From Streptosporangium album (GTDB lineage: Bacteria > Actinomycetota > Actinomycetes > Streptosporangiales > Streptosporangiaceae): a stretch of 64,000 bases of DNA. This document shows positions 18,283 through 26,516 of the stretch, piece after piece (position 1 is the stretch's first letter; each line of letters starts with the position of its first letter). Below the pieces are notes generated by a model. The model worked only from the letters and a program-made list of their open reading frames with translations, searched no databases and had not been told where the DNA came from. The translations under genes were made by a program, and so were the position numbers. Location: the NCBI RefSeq assembly GCF_014203795.1, contig NZ_JACHJU010000001.1:2852001-2916000 (forward strand), in the 5' to 3' direction.

Positions 18283-18456
18283 TCAGGCGGCCAGGTCCAA
18301 CACCAGGGTGGCCACGACCAGCAGGAGGAACCCGGCCGCCAGGCCGAACTGCGGCGAGTAGTCGCGGGCGAGCAGGTGGGTGTAAACGGCACAGACGAAG
18401 AACAGGGTGAGGCCGATCGCGGCGGCCGTCCCGATCGGCGGCACGCCGATGACCAG
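18283..18456 (-). pseudogene. DoxX-like membrane protein, C-terminal remnant
   Basis: The last 50-odd residues of a DoxX-type protein are recognisable (PPIGTAAAIGLTLFFV, YTHLLARDY, LLLVVATLVLDLAA). The upstream part of the frame is low-quality sequence and the first membrane helices are missing. It has no start signal of its own. Confidence 0.6.
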
Positions 18457-18719
18457 AGCCGGCGGCGACGTCGACATGCTCGTCAAGCAGGGCTCGGCGA
18501 CGGTTCTCCACCGGCAGGCGGATGCGCTGCGCTTCATCGGCCGCGCGTTCGGCAATCCGCTGGACGGACCAGCGGGCTGACGGGACACCGCCACCTGGGT
18601 GTCGCGGTATCAACCGGGCGGTCGCTCACGTGTACCGCACAGGGGACGTCAACCAGAGATCATCCGCTGAACGCACCCGTTCACGTCGGCTCCGCCCCCC
18701 TGTGTGCGGAGCCCGTGCT
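18457..18719. other. Degenerate intergenic sequence
   Basis: No complete gene. A 34-codon frame at 18476-18580 (+) ending in ALRFIGRAFGNPL looks like the tail of a protein I do not recognise. Together with the DoxX tail it suggests this 0.5-kb stretch is debris of two lost genes. Confidence 0.4.
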
Positions 18720-19235
18720 TCATTCCGTCAGGACAAGCCAGCTCCTGCCGTCGATGAGCTCACGTACCGCATCGAGATGACCGGCGTGGCAGGCGGTCTC
18801 CGTAATCACGTGCAGGATGATTTCTCGCAGATCATGGTGCCGCCAGTCGCTGAAGATCCCGGGGGCCCGCCAGGCCGGCGGGGTGTCCAGAGGGGTCGCG
18901 GTGATGATGGCGTTCGCGAGGTCTATCTCCTGCCGGTACAGGTCGAACACGTCCTCGGCCGGCACATCCGGACCGACCTGCCAGGCGTCGTCGGGGGCTT
19001 CGGCCAGCCAGTCGATGACGTTCTGCTCGCCGGCGACGACGGCGCGGAACCAGAACCGTTCGACGTCCAGGGCGAGATGCCGTACCAGTCCCAGGCAGGT
19101 CCACCCCGACGGCAGCACCGGCCGCCGTAGCGCTTCCTCGTCAAGACCGTCCAAGATTCCAAGCACGTGATCACGCTGAACTCTCAGGTACGAAAGAAGT
19201 GCCTTGATCTCCCCGCCCGATGTCGGCTGTGCCAT
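18720..19235 (-). CDS. DinB family protein (DUF664/mycothiol-dependent type)
   Basis: A 171-residue four-helix-bundle protein of the DinB superfamily. The metal-binding histidines are visible as VRHLALDVERFWF near 52 and TETACHAGHLDAVRELI near the C terminus. Actinobacterial members often use mycothiol as cofactor. The ATG at 19235 has AGGGGTG upstream. It is followed upstream on the same strand by a VOC-family gene with a 48-base gap, so the two may be cotranscribed. Confidence 0.85.
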   Translation of the reverse strand: MAQPTSGGEIKALLSYLRVQRDHVLGILDGLDEEALRRPVLPSGWTCLGLVRHLALDVERFWFRAVVAGEQNVIDWLAEAPDDAWQVGPDVPAEDVFDLYRQEIDLANAIITATPLDTPPAWRAPGIFSDWRHHDLREIILHVITETACHAGHLDAVRELIDGRSWLVLTE

Positions 19236-19283
19236 CGTTTCACCCCTGGTTCAAGCGGGTCGGACAATCGACCCGATCATCGG

Positions 19284-19667
19284 TTACTTCGCGATCTCCC
19301 AGATGTGGCCGCCGGGATCGCTGAAGCTGGCGGTCCGTATGCCCCAGGGCCGATCCATCGGGCCGTTCAGCAGCTTCACTCCACGAGCGGCCAACTCCGC
19401 GCACATGGCATCCACGTCGTCCACGTCGATGGTGAGCTGAATGCGGGATCCGATCTCGCGAGGTGCCACCCCTGCGGGCTCGATGAGCTCACGCGCCGCT
19501 GTGGTCCTCAGCAGGTTGATGATCGTGTTCCCGAAGTCGAACACGGCCGAGTCGTCGTCCTCGAACTTCACCGGCAGGCCGAAGACCTCCCGGTAGAACT
19601 GCTTGGCGGCGTCCAAGTCCTCGACGAACAGAGTGATGGCACCGATACCCGTCGGCCACGAGCCCAC
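19284..19667 (-). CDS. VOC family (glyoxalase/bleomycin-resistance-like) protein
   Basis: A 127-residue protein with paired beta-alpha-beta-beta-beta units typical of the vicinal oxygen chelate fold, for example ITLFVEDLDAAKQFYREVFG at the start and FSDPGGHIWEI at the end, with the terminal Glu as probable metal ligand. Its reaction is unknown. GTG at 19667 follows AGAGGTGG. It diverges from the TetR gene, with a perfect palindrome between them. Confidence 0.87.
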   Translation of the reverse strand: MGSWPTGIGAITLFVEDLDAAKQFYREVFGLPVKFEDDDSAVFDFGNTIINLLRTTAARELIEPAGVAPREIGSRIQLTIDVDDVDAMCAELAARGVKLLNGPMDRPWGIRTASFSDPGGHIWEIAK

Positions 19668-19714
19668 TTATCCACCTCTTTGCCCTGAGTTACAGCCCCG
19701 AAGGGTCTCTCATC

Positions 19715-19749
19715 GTCTACGGTGCGCACCGAATGTACACACCGTAGAC
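19715..19749. promoter_or_regulatory. Palindromic operator candidate upstream of tetR
   Basis: Perfect 10-bp inverted repeat GTCTACGGTG (19715-19724) and CACCGTAGAC (19740-19749) separated by 15 bases, ending eight bases before the TetR GTG start and about 50 bases from the divergent VOC start. Position and symmetry suggest binding by the adjacent TetR protein. Confidence 0.65.
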
Positions 19750-19757
19750 TTCTTCCT

Positions 19758-20432
19758 GTGCCGGAGGCAAGAAGCAGTTACCACCACGGCGACCTGCGAG
19801 ACGCGCTGGTGCAGGCGGGCCTGGCGATGTCACGCGACCGTGGCGCCGAGGCGATCGTGCTGCGCGAGGCCACTCGGCGAGTTGGCGTGACCGCACGGGC
19901 CGCCTACCGCCACTTCGCTGACAGAGACGCGTTGGTCCACGCCGTGGCTCAAGCGGCCCTGACTCAGATGGCCCACGCCATCGAACAGAGGCAGATCGAA
20001 CAGAGGCAGAGAGAGGCGAGAGACGGCTTGGCGATGCTGCGCGGGGTCGGGGAGGGCTACATCCAATTCGCACTCGATGAGCCCGGCTGGTTCGACGTGG
20101 CCTTCTTCGCGATGTCCGACATGGTCAACCCCACCTCAACCGACTCGGGCGGCGACGCCAGGCGTTCGCCGTACCAGCAGTTCCAGGACGCCCTGACCTG
20201 CCTCGTCGGCGCGGGACTCCTCAACCCCGACAGAGCCGGCGACGCGGCCATCACTTGCTGGTCGGGAGTGCACGGCTTCGCCACGCTCAATTCCCGCGGC
20301 CCCCTGCGACAGCTGCCACGAGAACGTGTCGACGCGCAGGCCGAGCGGCTGGTCGCGGACCTCGTGGACGCCGTCACAAGAGGACACGGGCCCGCTGCGT
20401 TGGAAACGCTTTGCGGCGCTCGGTCCAAGTAG
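19758..20432 (+). CDS. TetR family transcriptional regulator
   Basis: A 224-residue protein. The helix-turn-helix lies at about 10-50 (YHHGDLRDALV, VGVTARAAYRHFADRDALV), followed by a helical ligand-binding domain. The GTG at 19758 follows the palindrome closely; the frame opens at 19722, inside that palindrome. Autoregulation and control of the divergent VOC/DinB pair is likely. An ECF sigma gene follows 36 bases downstream on the same strand. Confidence 0.87.
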   Translation: MPEARSSYHHGDLRDALVQAGLAMSRDRGAEAIVLREATRRVGVTARAAYRHFADRDALVHAVAQAALTQMAHAIEQRQIEQRQREARDGLAMLRGVGEGYIQFALDEPGWFDVAFFAMSDMVNPTSTDSGGDARRSPYQQFQDALTCLVGAGLLNPDRAGDAAITCWSGVHGFATLNSRGPLRQLPRERVDAQAERLVADLVDAVTRGHGPAALETLCGARSK

Positions 20433-20468
20433 GAGGTGTAAGGGCGAACGACGAAGGGAGCGAGGCCA

Positions 20469-21014
20469 GTGCGCCTCAGTGAAGATCCCGTGGCCTTCGA
20501 GGCCTTCTACCGCCGCCACGTCGACGCTGTCATGCGGTTCGTCGTACGCCGGGTGAGCGATCCCCATCTGGCCGCCGACCTGACCGCTGACACCTTCCTG
20601 GCGGCCTTGGACTCAGCGAATACCTACCGGCCCGGCCGGGGCAGCGAGATCGCATGGCTGTACGGCGTGGCGCGCAACGTCGTATCGGCCCACCATCGCC
20701 GGACGACTCGTGAGACGCGGGCAACCAGCCGCGTCGCGGGCAGACGGATGATGGACGACAACGATCTCGTCCGGATGGAAGAGCGGATCGACGCCGAGCG
20801 CCGGATGCGGCGCGCTCTGGAGGCGATGGCCGACCTGCCCGAGGGCGAGCGGGCCGTGCTGGAGCTCGTGGCGATCGACCAGCTCACCGTCACGGAAGCC
20901 GCCGCGGCCCTGGGCATCGGGAAGGTCACCGCGCGGGTCCGGTTACATCGGGCCAGACGCGCCCTTGAAAACGTCGCTTCGCCGTCGGCTGTGTACGTGG
21001 AGGGACAGGCATGA
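20469..21014 (+). CDS. ECF-type RNA polymerase sigma factor
   Basis: A 181-residue sigma-70 family protein with only regions 2 and 4. Region 2 is seen as FEAFYRRHVDAVMRFVV through IAWLYGVARNVV, and region 4 as LPEGERAVLELVAIDQLTV with the helix-turn-helix ALGIGKVTARVRLHRAR. The GTG start is at 20469. Its stop overlaps the ATG of the next gene (ATGA), so the two are coupled. The next product has one membrane segment and could be a non-canonical partner. Confidence 0.88.
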   Translation: MRLSEDPVAFEAFYRRHVDAVMRFVVRRVSDPHLAADLTADTFLAALDSANTYRPGRGSEIAWLYGVARNVVSAHHRRTTRETRATSRVAGRRMMDDNDLVRMEERIDAERRMRRALEAMADLPEGERAVLELVAIDQLTVTEAAAALGIGKVTARVRLHRARRALENVASPSAVYVEGQA

Positions 21015-21736
21015 ACAGCAACTTCGAAGAGCGCCTGCTCAGTGCACTCAAGGAAGAAATCACCACAAGGACGTCTGAAGAGAACATCGCTGTTCAGACA
21101 CCGGTGCGACGTGGCCCGAACCGTCGCCTCCTGGGGCTCTCCGCCGTGGTGGCGGGGGCCGCGGCGGCCGTCACGGTGGCGTTCACGCTGTTCGGCGGCG
21201 CCGGCACACCGGCCTATGCGGTGGACAAGGGCGCGGACGGATCGGTCGGGGTGCAGATCAACGAGTTCCGCGACCCCGACGAGCTGGAGGCAAAGCTCGG
21301 CGCGGCGGGGATCAAGGCGGTGGTCGACTACCTGCCCGCGGGCCAGACCTGTCAGCAGTCCCGGGGCGAGCATGCGGCCACGGGCGGGCAGATGCAGATC
21401 GGCGTCGGGAGGGACGGCAAGGGGATCGCGTTCACGATCGGCAAGGGGCAGATCGGGTCAGACCAGACGCTGGTCCTGGCGATCTCCATCGACCGGGCCG
21501 GCGTGGACAAGCCACCCGTCGCGACCTCGCTGCAGGTGGTCAAGGGCTCGGTCGCGCCCTGCGAGACGACCGCCCTGCCCATCCCCACCGACCCGTCCAC
21601 CAACGACGGCAAGCACGACAAGGGGACCGGCCCCACTGACAACACCGACAACAGCGGCAAGAACGAGGGCCCCAGCAACAACACCGGCAACGGCGGCAAG
21701 GACGAGGGTCCCAGCCTGAACACCGTCACCGGCTGA
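21011..21736 (+). CDS. Single-pass membrane protein coupled to the ECF sigma gene
   Basis: A 241-residue protein with a cytosolic N terminus of about 35 residues, one membrane helix (LLGLSAVVAGAAAAVTVAF, about 40-60), and an extracytoplasmic domain that ends in a low-complexity Asn/Gly/Lys/Asp tail with two GNGGKDEGPS-like repeats. There is no zinc-binding HxxxCxxC motif, so it is not a classical ZAS anti-sigma factor, but its place directly after the sigma gene suggests a regulatory or envelope-sensing role. Confidence 0.7.
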   Translation: MNSNFEERLLSALKEEITTRTSEENIAVQTPVRRGPNRRLLGLSAVVAGAAAAVTVAFTLFGGAGTPAYAVDKGADGSVGVQINEFRDPDELEAKLGAAGIKAVVDYLPAGQTCQQSRGEHAATGGQMQIGVGRDGKGIAFTIGKGQIGSDQTLVLAISIDRAGVDKPPVATSLQVVKGSVAPCETTALPIPTDPSTNDGKHDKGTGPTDNTDNSGKNEGPSNNTGNGGKDEGPSLNTVTG

Positions 21737-21744
21737 GGAGAGAT

Positions 21745-22625
21745 ACGAACATCCGACTACTGCTGGCCGTACCGGCATTGGCCTTGGCGCTCACCGCGTG
21801 CGGTGCGGAAGCCGGTGACGATGGCGTCGCCGGCGCGAGCACCTCCTGACCAGCGCCGACGCCGACACTGTGACGTGGGTGGCCGCGGAGGGCGCAGTGA
21901 TCCGCCGCGGCCACCCACTGCTCAAGATCGACCGAAAGCCGCTCGTGCTGATGTACGGCAGGCTGCCGCTCTACCGGCAGCTGCGGCAGGGCATCACCGA
22001 CGGCCCGGACGTCAAGCAGTGGCAGGACGATCTGGGCCTGCCGAAGACGGGGCGGGTGGACGCGACGCAGGTCGTGTCCGCGCCTGCCACGGTCCGGGTG
22101 ACCGAGGCGAAGGTCGATGTCGGCGAGCGTACCGGCCCTGGTCAGGGGGTGCTTAGGGTTAGCGGTATCCGGCAGCTGGTGCACGTGGATCTCGACACCG
22201 ACGACCAGGCACTGGCCAGGAAGGGCGCCGGGGTCACCGTCAAGCTGCCGGGTGGCGAGCGGATCGGCGGAAAGATCACCTCGGTGGGTACGGTCGCCAA
22301 GTCCGCCCGGTCCGGACAGGGACAGGGGCAGGACAGCGGCGAGACCACCGTCGATGTCGACATCACCCTGAACAAGACACCGCGCACCAAGCTCGACCAG
22401 GCCCCGGTCGACGTCGAACTGGAGAGCGAACGCCACAAGGACGTGCTCGCCGTGCCGGTCGAGGCGCTGCTGGCGCTGCGCGAGGGCGGGTTCGGTGTCG
22501 AGGTCGTCGAAGGCTCCGCCACCAGGGTCGTGCCGGTGGAGGTCGGCGTGTTCGGCAGCGGCAAGGTGGAGATCAGCGGCACCGGCCTCACGGAGGGCAT
22601 GAAGGTCGGGGTGCCCGCCACATGA
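21745..22625 (+). pseudogene. MacA/HlyD-type efflux adaptor with internal deletions
   Basis: A lipoprotein-like leader (LLLAVPALALALTAC) runs from about 21745 but lacks ATG or GTG (ACG at the expected place) and ends at a stop at 21847. The next frame resumes with SADADTVTWVAAEG and continues through DGPDVKQ-WQDDLGL, where most of the peptidoglycan-binding-like domain is missing, to a normal adaptor C terminus. At least two deletions and one frameshift are therefore implied. The 3' end overlaps the start of the ABC gene by four bases, as in intact operons. It is not expected to be functional. Confidence 0.7.
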
Positions 22626-23392
22626 GTATCGTCGAGCTGCAGGGCGTGACCAAGGTCTACGGCGGACAGGTCGAGGCGCTTCGCAGTGTGGGCCTGACGG
22701 TCGAGTACGGCGAACTGCTGGCCATCGTCGGCCCTTCCGGCTCCGGCAAGTCGACCATGCTCCAGCTGATCGGAACCCTGGACCGGCCCACGTCAGGCAC
22801 CGTACGCATCGCCGGCTACGACCTGGCCGAGCTGTCGGACCGGGAGCTGTCGGCGCTGCGCGCCCGCCACCTGGGGTTCGTGTTCCAGCAGTTCCACCTG
22901 GCCATCGGCGTGAGCGCGCTGGACAACGTGGCCGACGGCCTGCTTTACACCGGCACCGCGCTGCGCGAGCGGCGAGAGCGGGCCGAGGCCGCCCTGGAAC
23001 GGGTCGGCCTCGGCAGGACCGGCGTGCGGGTGTGGGTGGACAACCGGTGGTTCACCGTCATCGGCATCCTGGGGCCGATGCCGCTCGCCCCGGAGATCGA
23101 ACGCTCGGCGCTCGTCGGGTTCCCCGCTGCCGAGACGTACCTGGGTTTCGACGGGCACCCCACGACGATCTACGAGCGTTCTGCCGAGGAGGCGGTGGAG
23201 GCCGTCAGGGCGGTGCTGGGCTCCCTGACCACGGCCGGCTACGCGCTGTCGAGGGACTGGCCGCCCGTCGTACCGCCGTGGGCGATCGGCGGGGCGGTCG
23301 GCGCCACGCTCCTCATCGGTACGATCGCCGGCCTCTATCCCGCCATGCGCGCCGCCCGCCTGTCCCCGACGATCGCTCTGGCCACCACCTGA
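22622..23392 (+). pseudogene. Fused remnant of a MacB-type ABC ATPase and permease
   Basis: Residues 1-131 are a normal lolD/macB-type ATPase start: Walker [10 protein letters not shown] at 37-45 and the Q loop at FQQF. At about 132-136 the frame jumps directly to permease sequence ([17 protein letters not shown]), with no signature LSGGQ, Walker B or H loop. A second join near residue 200 skips the membrane helices and ends with [21 protein letters not shown], the usual permease tail. The frame stays open, but neither part can work. It follows the damaged adaptor. Confidence 0.8.
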
Positions 23393-23486
23393 GTACGGTC
23401 CACGTCCTCCGGCGGCCTCTCCTGATGAGGCCTTCGCCACACCCTGCCCTGGGCCCTGGCCCATCACGAAAGTGAGGTAGATCCAT

Positions 23487-24190
23487 TTTCTCGGTCAGCT
23501 CACCACGGTGAACTCGGCCCGCGACCTCGATCGGATGCGGACCGCGATCCTGGCGCTGCGCCGCGCCTACGACGTGACCCCGAAGAGGTTCACCGATCTG
23601 GAGATTCCCGCCGACGGTGCGATGGTCGCCATGCTGGCCATCCAGGCCTCACCGGACTGGCCGCAGGTCAGCCAGGCCCTCAAGGAACTGCGGGACGCGA
23701 CCGCACCACCGCGCCGACCGCCGTCAAGAAGATGATGGGCCATGGCGCGATGAAGCCCCCGCCGCCCGACGCGCCGGAGCGATTCAACGCGACGACGGGC
23801 CAGGCGGTCTTCTGCAACGAAGACCCCAGCCGGCTCGGCTTCTCCGCCGCCTGGGCCACGTACCAGCGACGCCTTGAGCGGAACCCGGTGACCGGACGGG
23901 CCAGCCGCTTCTCCGCCCAATGCGCCGGCTGGCCGCTGCCGGTGCAAGAAATCCGGCTCCACCGCACCGGAGGGTCGCTGGTGCTGTCGGGACACCGCTA
24001 CGAGTCCATCTCCCTGTACGCGTGGACGACGCAGATGCGCTCGGCCGTCGGCGGCACGGTGTTCACCGTCAACGACGACATGCACGGGTCGGTCCTGCGG
24101 GAGCCGAGCTGCGCCGCCAAGCTGGTGTCGTACTTCACCACAGGCCGGATCGACCGGGGCTGCGACGGTGTTCCGGTGCCGGAGAGCTAG
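23487..24190 (+). pseudogene. TAP-family alpha/beta hydrolase (peptidase S33) remnant
   Basis: A piece reading FLGQLTTVNSARDLDRMRTA (23487 on) matches the segment just before the nucleophile of secreted TAP-like peptidases, but the GxSxG elbow is missing. After a jump the frame runs to 23735. The C-terminal TAP_C domain continues in a different frame from 23732 (FCNEDPSRLGFSAAW, RFSAQCAGWPLP, LVLSGHRYE, VNDDMHGS). The signal peptide, active serine and central core are gone. The whole gene therefore shows deletion plus frameshift. Confidence 0.72.
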
Positions 24191-24217
24191 CCGACGGCCC
24201 CACTGGGCCTGACCGCG

Positions 24218-24530
24218 GCAGCTGGTGACGACTCCGGCTACGTCGGCGCTGTGCGGATCGGCGACTGGGCTGTGCTCGTCGAACTCTGGGGCTGGAGGGC
24301 CCCGTCGAGCCCGGCGCGCTGGACCGCGTCTCGAAGGGGACCGGAGTCGTGTCGATCAATCGGCACGACTACGCCTCGGATGGCTTTGTCTATGCGGTCG
24401 ACCGTGACGTGATGCTGAGTTTCGAGCCCTTGGCACCCCAGTACCGGAAGGGTGTCGACTCCGAGCGGTGGGAACCCGCGATGGAGGAAGTCGGCCTGGG
24501 ACGCCGTACTTTTGATGATCCAAGTCAGCA
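24218..24530 (+). pseudogene. DUF6461-like gene fragment
   Basis: A first piece reads GYVGAVRIGDWAVLVEL and, after a frameshift near 24293, continues as PGALDRVSKGTGVVS, YAVDRDVMLSFEPL and MEEVGLG. This order is that of the DUF6461 family known from actinobacteria. The C terminus is cut off where it meets the opposing secreted-protein gene. No function is known for the family. Confidence 0.5.
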
Positions 24531-25157
24531 GACTCCAGGCAGCGTGCATACCTTCGCCGCCATTTTGGCGGCGGTGTGACGCAGGGTCTTGATGGCTCGC
24601 TTCTGTGAGTAGCCGAAGGAGTCCGAATCGCCGGAGTAAATCATCAGCGCGCTACCCTTGCGCGCCACGAGGCCCGACAACAGGGGAGACCATTCTTTGT
24701 TGAGCTTGTCGTACATCATGATGCGCATCAGCGCAGCCTCGTTCGCGAGCCGCGTACGGTTCACTACCCACTGGGTTTTCCCGTCGTTGGCCCAGCTGTA
24801 CGGCTTGCCGTCCGGCTTGGCCCCGCACCGCCTGGCGTCGGCGAGCAGCTTTCTCATGGCTGTCTTGGCCGCCTTGGCGTTCCGATAGATCACAAGTTGT
24901 TCGCTGTCGTACGACGGCCCGCTGGTGGTGTGGACAATGGTGCGCGCGACCGACCGGTCTGCCGTCGTGGCGCGTTTGCGCCCGCAAGGGTTCAGCTCCA
25001 AGGGCTTGTTCAGCTTGTCGCTGATTTTCCACCACACCTCGGCTTTCTCCACCTCCGACTGGGGTGCACGGGCGGCCTTCTCGCTCAGCAGGAAGTTCTT
25101 GGGGATCTCGACGGGGACAGGGGCAAGGGCCAGAGACACCCCAAGGATTATGATCAT
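24525..25157 (-). CDS. Secreted protein, possibly PknH/sensor-domain-like
   Basis: A 210-residue protein with a short hydrophobic N terminus (MIIILGVSLALAPVPV) that may be a signal peptide or membrane anchor. Four cysteines (near 58, 110, and two at the end, CTLPGVC) could form two disulfides, as in PknH-type extracellular sensor domains; the resemblance is weak. There is no obvious active site. It points toward the DUF6461 fragment and overlaps its tail. Confidence 0.6.
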   Translation of the reverse strand: MIIILGVSLALAPVPVEIPKNFLLSEKAARAPQSEVEKAEVWWKISDKLNKPLELNPCGRKRATTADRSVARTIVHTTSGPSYDSEQLVIYRNAKAAKTAMRKLLADARRCGAKPDGKPYSWANDGKTQWVVNRTRLANEAALMRIMMYDKLNKEWSPLLSGLVARKGSALMIYSGDSDSFGYSQKRAIKTLRHTAAKMAAKVCTLPGVC

Positions 25158-25469
25158 GCTGGGTTAGACGGACGGAGCGCCCACCAGGTTCGCACGATCA
25201 TTCAATAAGAGATGATTCGCCGTGATCTTGGAGTCGTCCCTGCTCACTGTCTCGCTGTGGCCGTCGCGACGGTCAGGTGAAGGTCTGGCTCAGCTTCTGA
25301 CGGCGTGCGAGCTCCGTGTGGAGGTGATCGGCAACGGCGATCGCCATACCCTCCGCAGAGCCCGGACGTGCCACTTCCTCGTCAGCAGCCGATTGCTGCA
25401 CGTCTTGTCGTGGGTCACATGGATACACGCTCGTGGGGACGGGCGTGGCCTGTCCGGTTGGCCTGACCT

Positions 25470-25591
25470 CCGGTGAGGCGTTGGAGATCTTCGGGCACAG
25501 CCGCATCTCGGTCACCATGGAGATCTACACGCACGGGGACGGCGAGGGCCGCCAGGATGCCCTCAAGAAGGTCAACGGACCGTTCGAATGA
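25470..25591 (+). pseudogene. Tyrosine integrase C-terminal remnant (left element)
   Basis: The last 36 codons of a site-specific integrase survive: EIFGHSRISVTMEIYTH with the conserved His and the catalytic Tyr, then a charged tail ending at 25591. Upstream sequence is scrambled. It reads toward the partial tRNA-Ile copy 66 bases downstream, the normal position of an integrase next to its attachment site. Confidence 0.75.
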
Positions 25592-25593
25592 GG

Positions 25594-25614
25594 CCGTTGC
25601 AGTACCCGTTGCAG
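25594..25614. repeat. Paired 9-bp direct repeats, possible integrase arm sites
   Basis: CCGTTGCAG occurs at 25594-25602 and again at 25606-25614, a 12-bp period, between the integrase stop and the attachment core. Such repeats next to att cores are typical arm-type integrase binding sites. Confidence 0.55.
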
Positions 25615-25616
25615 CA

Positions 25617-25650
25617 AAACGCCCCGAAGCTTGATCGCTTCGGGGCGTTT
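25617..25650. terminator. Rho-independent terminator, bidirectional
   Basis: Perfect 14-bp stem (25617-25630 with 25637-25650), six-base loop, with A/T runs at both ends. It separates the integrase remnant from the partial tRNA copy. Confidence 0.85.
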
Positions 25651-25656
25651 AACGAG

Positions 25657-25697
25657 GTGGGGCTACCAGGACTTGAACCTGGGACCTCTTCCTTATC
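25657..25697 (-). repeat. Left attachment site: 41-bp copy of the tRNA-Ile 3' part
   Basis: Identical over 41 bases to 36022-36062, the part of tRNA-Ile(GAT) from the anticodon region to the 3' end. It lacks the 5' half, so it is not a functional tRNA. It marks the left boundary of the island, or the junction between two tandem elements. Confidence 0.88.
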
Positions 25698-25880
25698 GGG
25701 CAAGGCGGGAGGGGGCGGGATCATGGGCTATACCCGCTCCCACCTGCGCATATGACAGGGAGACCACGCCACACCTGTCGCACCTACTCCAGCAGCGCCG
25801 CTTGCCCAGACACTGGCCCTGGCGGCAAGCCTTCATGAACATCTTCGACATCTGAGGTTCAGGAACTTTTCGGACACCCT

Positions 25881-26516
25881 CTACTGGTCGAGGTAGGCCA
25901 GAACGGCGAGTACGCGGCGGTGGTCGCTGTTGGATGGTGGTAGGCCGAGTTTGGCGAAGAGGGTGTTGATGTGGTTGCTGACCGATTTTTCGGTGATGAC
26001 CATGTGTGCAGCGATCGCAGCGTTGGAGCGGCCCTCGGCCATCAGGCGGAGCACGTCCCGCTCCCGCGGGGTGAGGACAGCCAGGGTGTCGCGCTGGTGG
26101 AGCAGCTGCGCGACGACTTCCGGGTCCATTACCGTGGCGCCGGCGGCGATCTGGCGGATCGCGTCGATGAACTGTCGTACGTCACCGACGCGGTCCTTGA
26201 GAAGGTACCCGACCGCACCGGTGCGGTCGGAGAGCAGTTCGCGGGCGTAGAGCCGTTCGACGTACTGAGAGAGGATCAGGACGGGAAGACCGGGTACCTC
26301 GGCACGAGCGGCGATCGAGGCGCGCAGTCCTTCGTCCGTGAAGGTGGGGGGGAGGCGCACGTCGACCACGGCGACGTCGGGGCGGAGCGAGACGAGCGCT
26401 TCGGTCAGCTGCGGACCCTCGTCGATGGCGGCCACCACGTCGAAGCCGTACGCGGTCAGCATCCGGCTCAGCCCGTCGCGCAGTAGCAGCTGGTCCTCGG
26501 CGATCAGGACGCGCAT
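25881..26516 (-). CDS. NarL/LuxR-family response regulator
   Basis: A 211-residue two-domain regulator. The receiver domain has acidic residues near the start (AEDQ), the phospho-Asp in VAVVDVRLPP and the Lys in GYLLKDR. The LuxR helix-turn-helix is LTPRERDVLRLMAEGRSNAAI. The gene overlaps the upstream kinase gene by 13 bases, so the pair forms an operon. Signal and targets are unknown; the divergent hydrolase gene is a candidate target. Confidence 0.92.
   Translation of the reverse strand: MRVLIAEDQLLLRDGLSRMLTAYGFDVVAAIDEGPQLTEALVSLRPDVAVVDVRLPPTFTDEGLRASIAARAEVPGLPVLILSQYVERLYARELLSDRTGAVGYLLKDRVGDVRQFIDAIRQIAAGATVMDPEVVAQLLHQRDTLAVLTPRERDVLRLMAEGRSNAAIAAHMVITEKSVSNHINTLFAKLGLPPSNSDHRRVLAVLAYLDQ

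Noticed and set aside
22622..23392. A new class of natural ATPase-permease fusion
   Set aside because: Both parts lack essential elements and the flanking genes show similar deletions, so decay is the simpler explanation.
25594..25614. Start of a CRISPR array
   Set aside because: Only two 9-bp units with a 3-bp gap; no longer repeats or spacers anywhere in the window.
25657..25697. A second tRNA-Ile gene
   Set aside because: Only the 3' part from the anticodon region is present; the 5' half is replaced by unrelated sequence. It is an attachment repeat.
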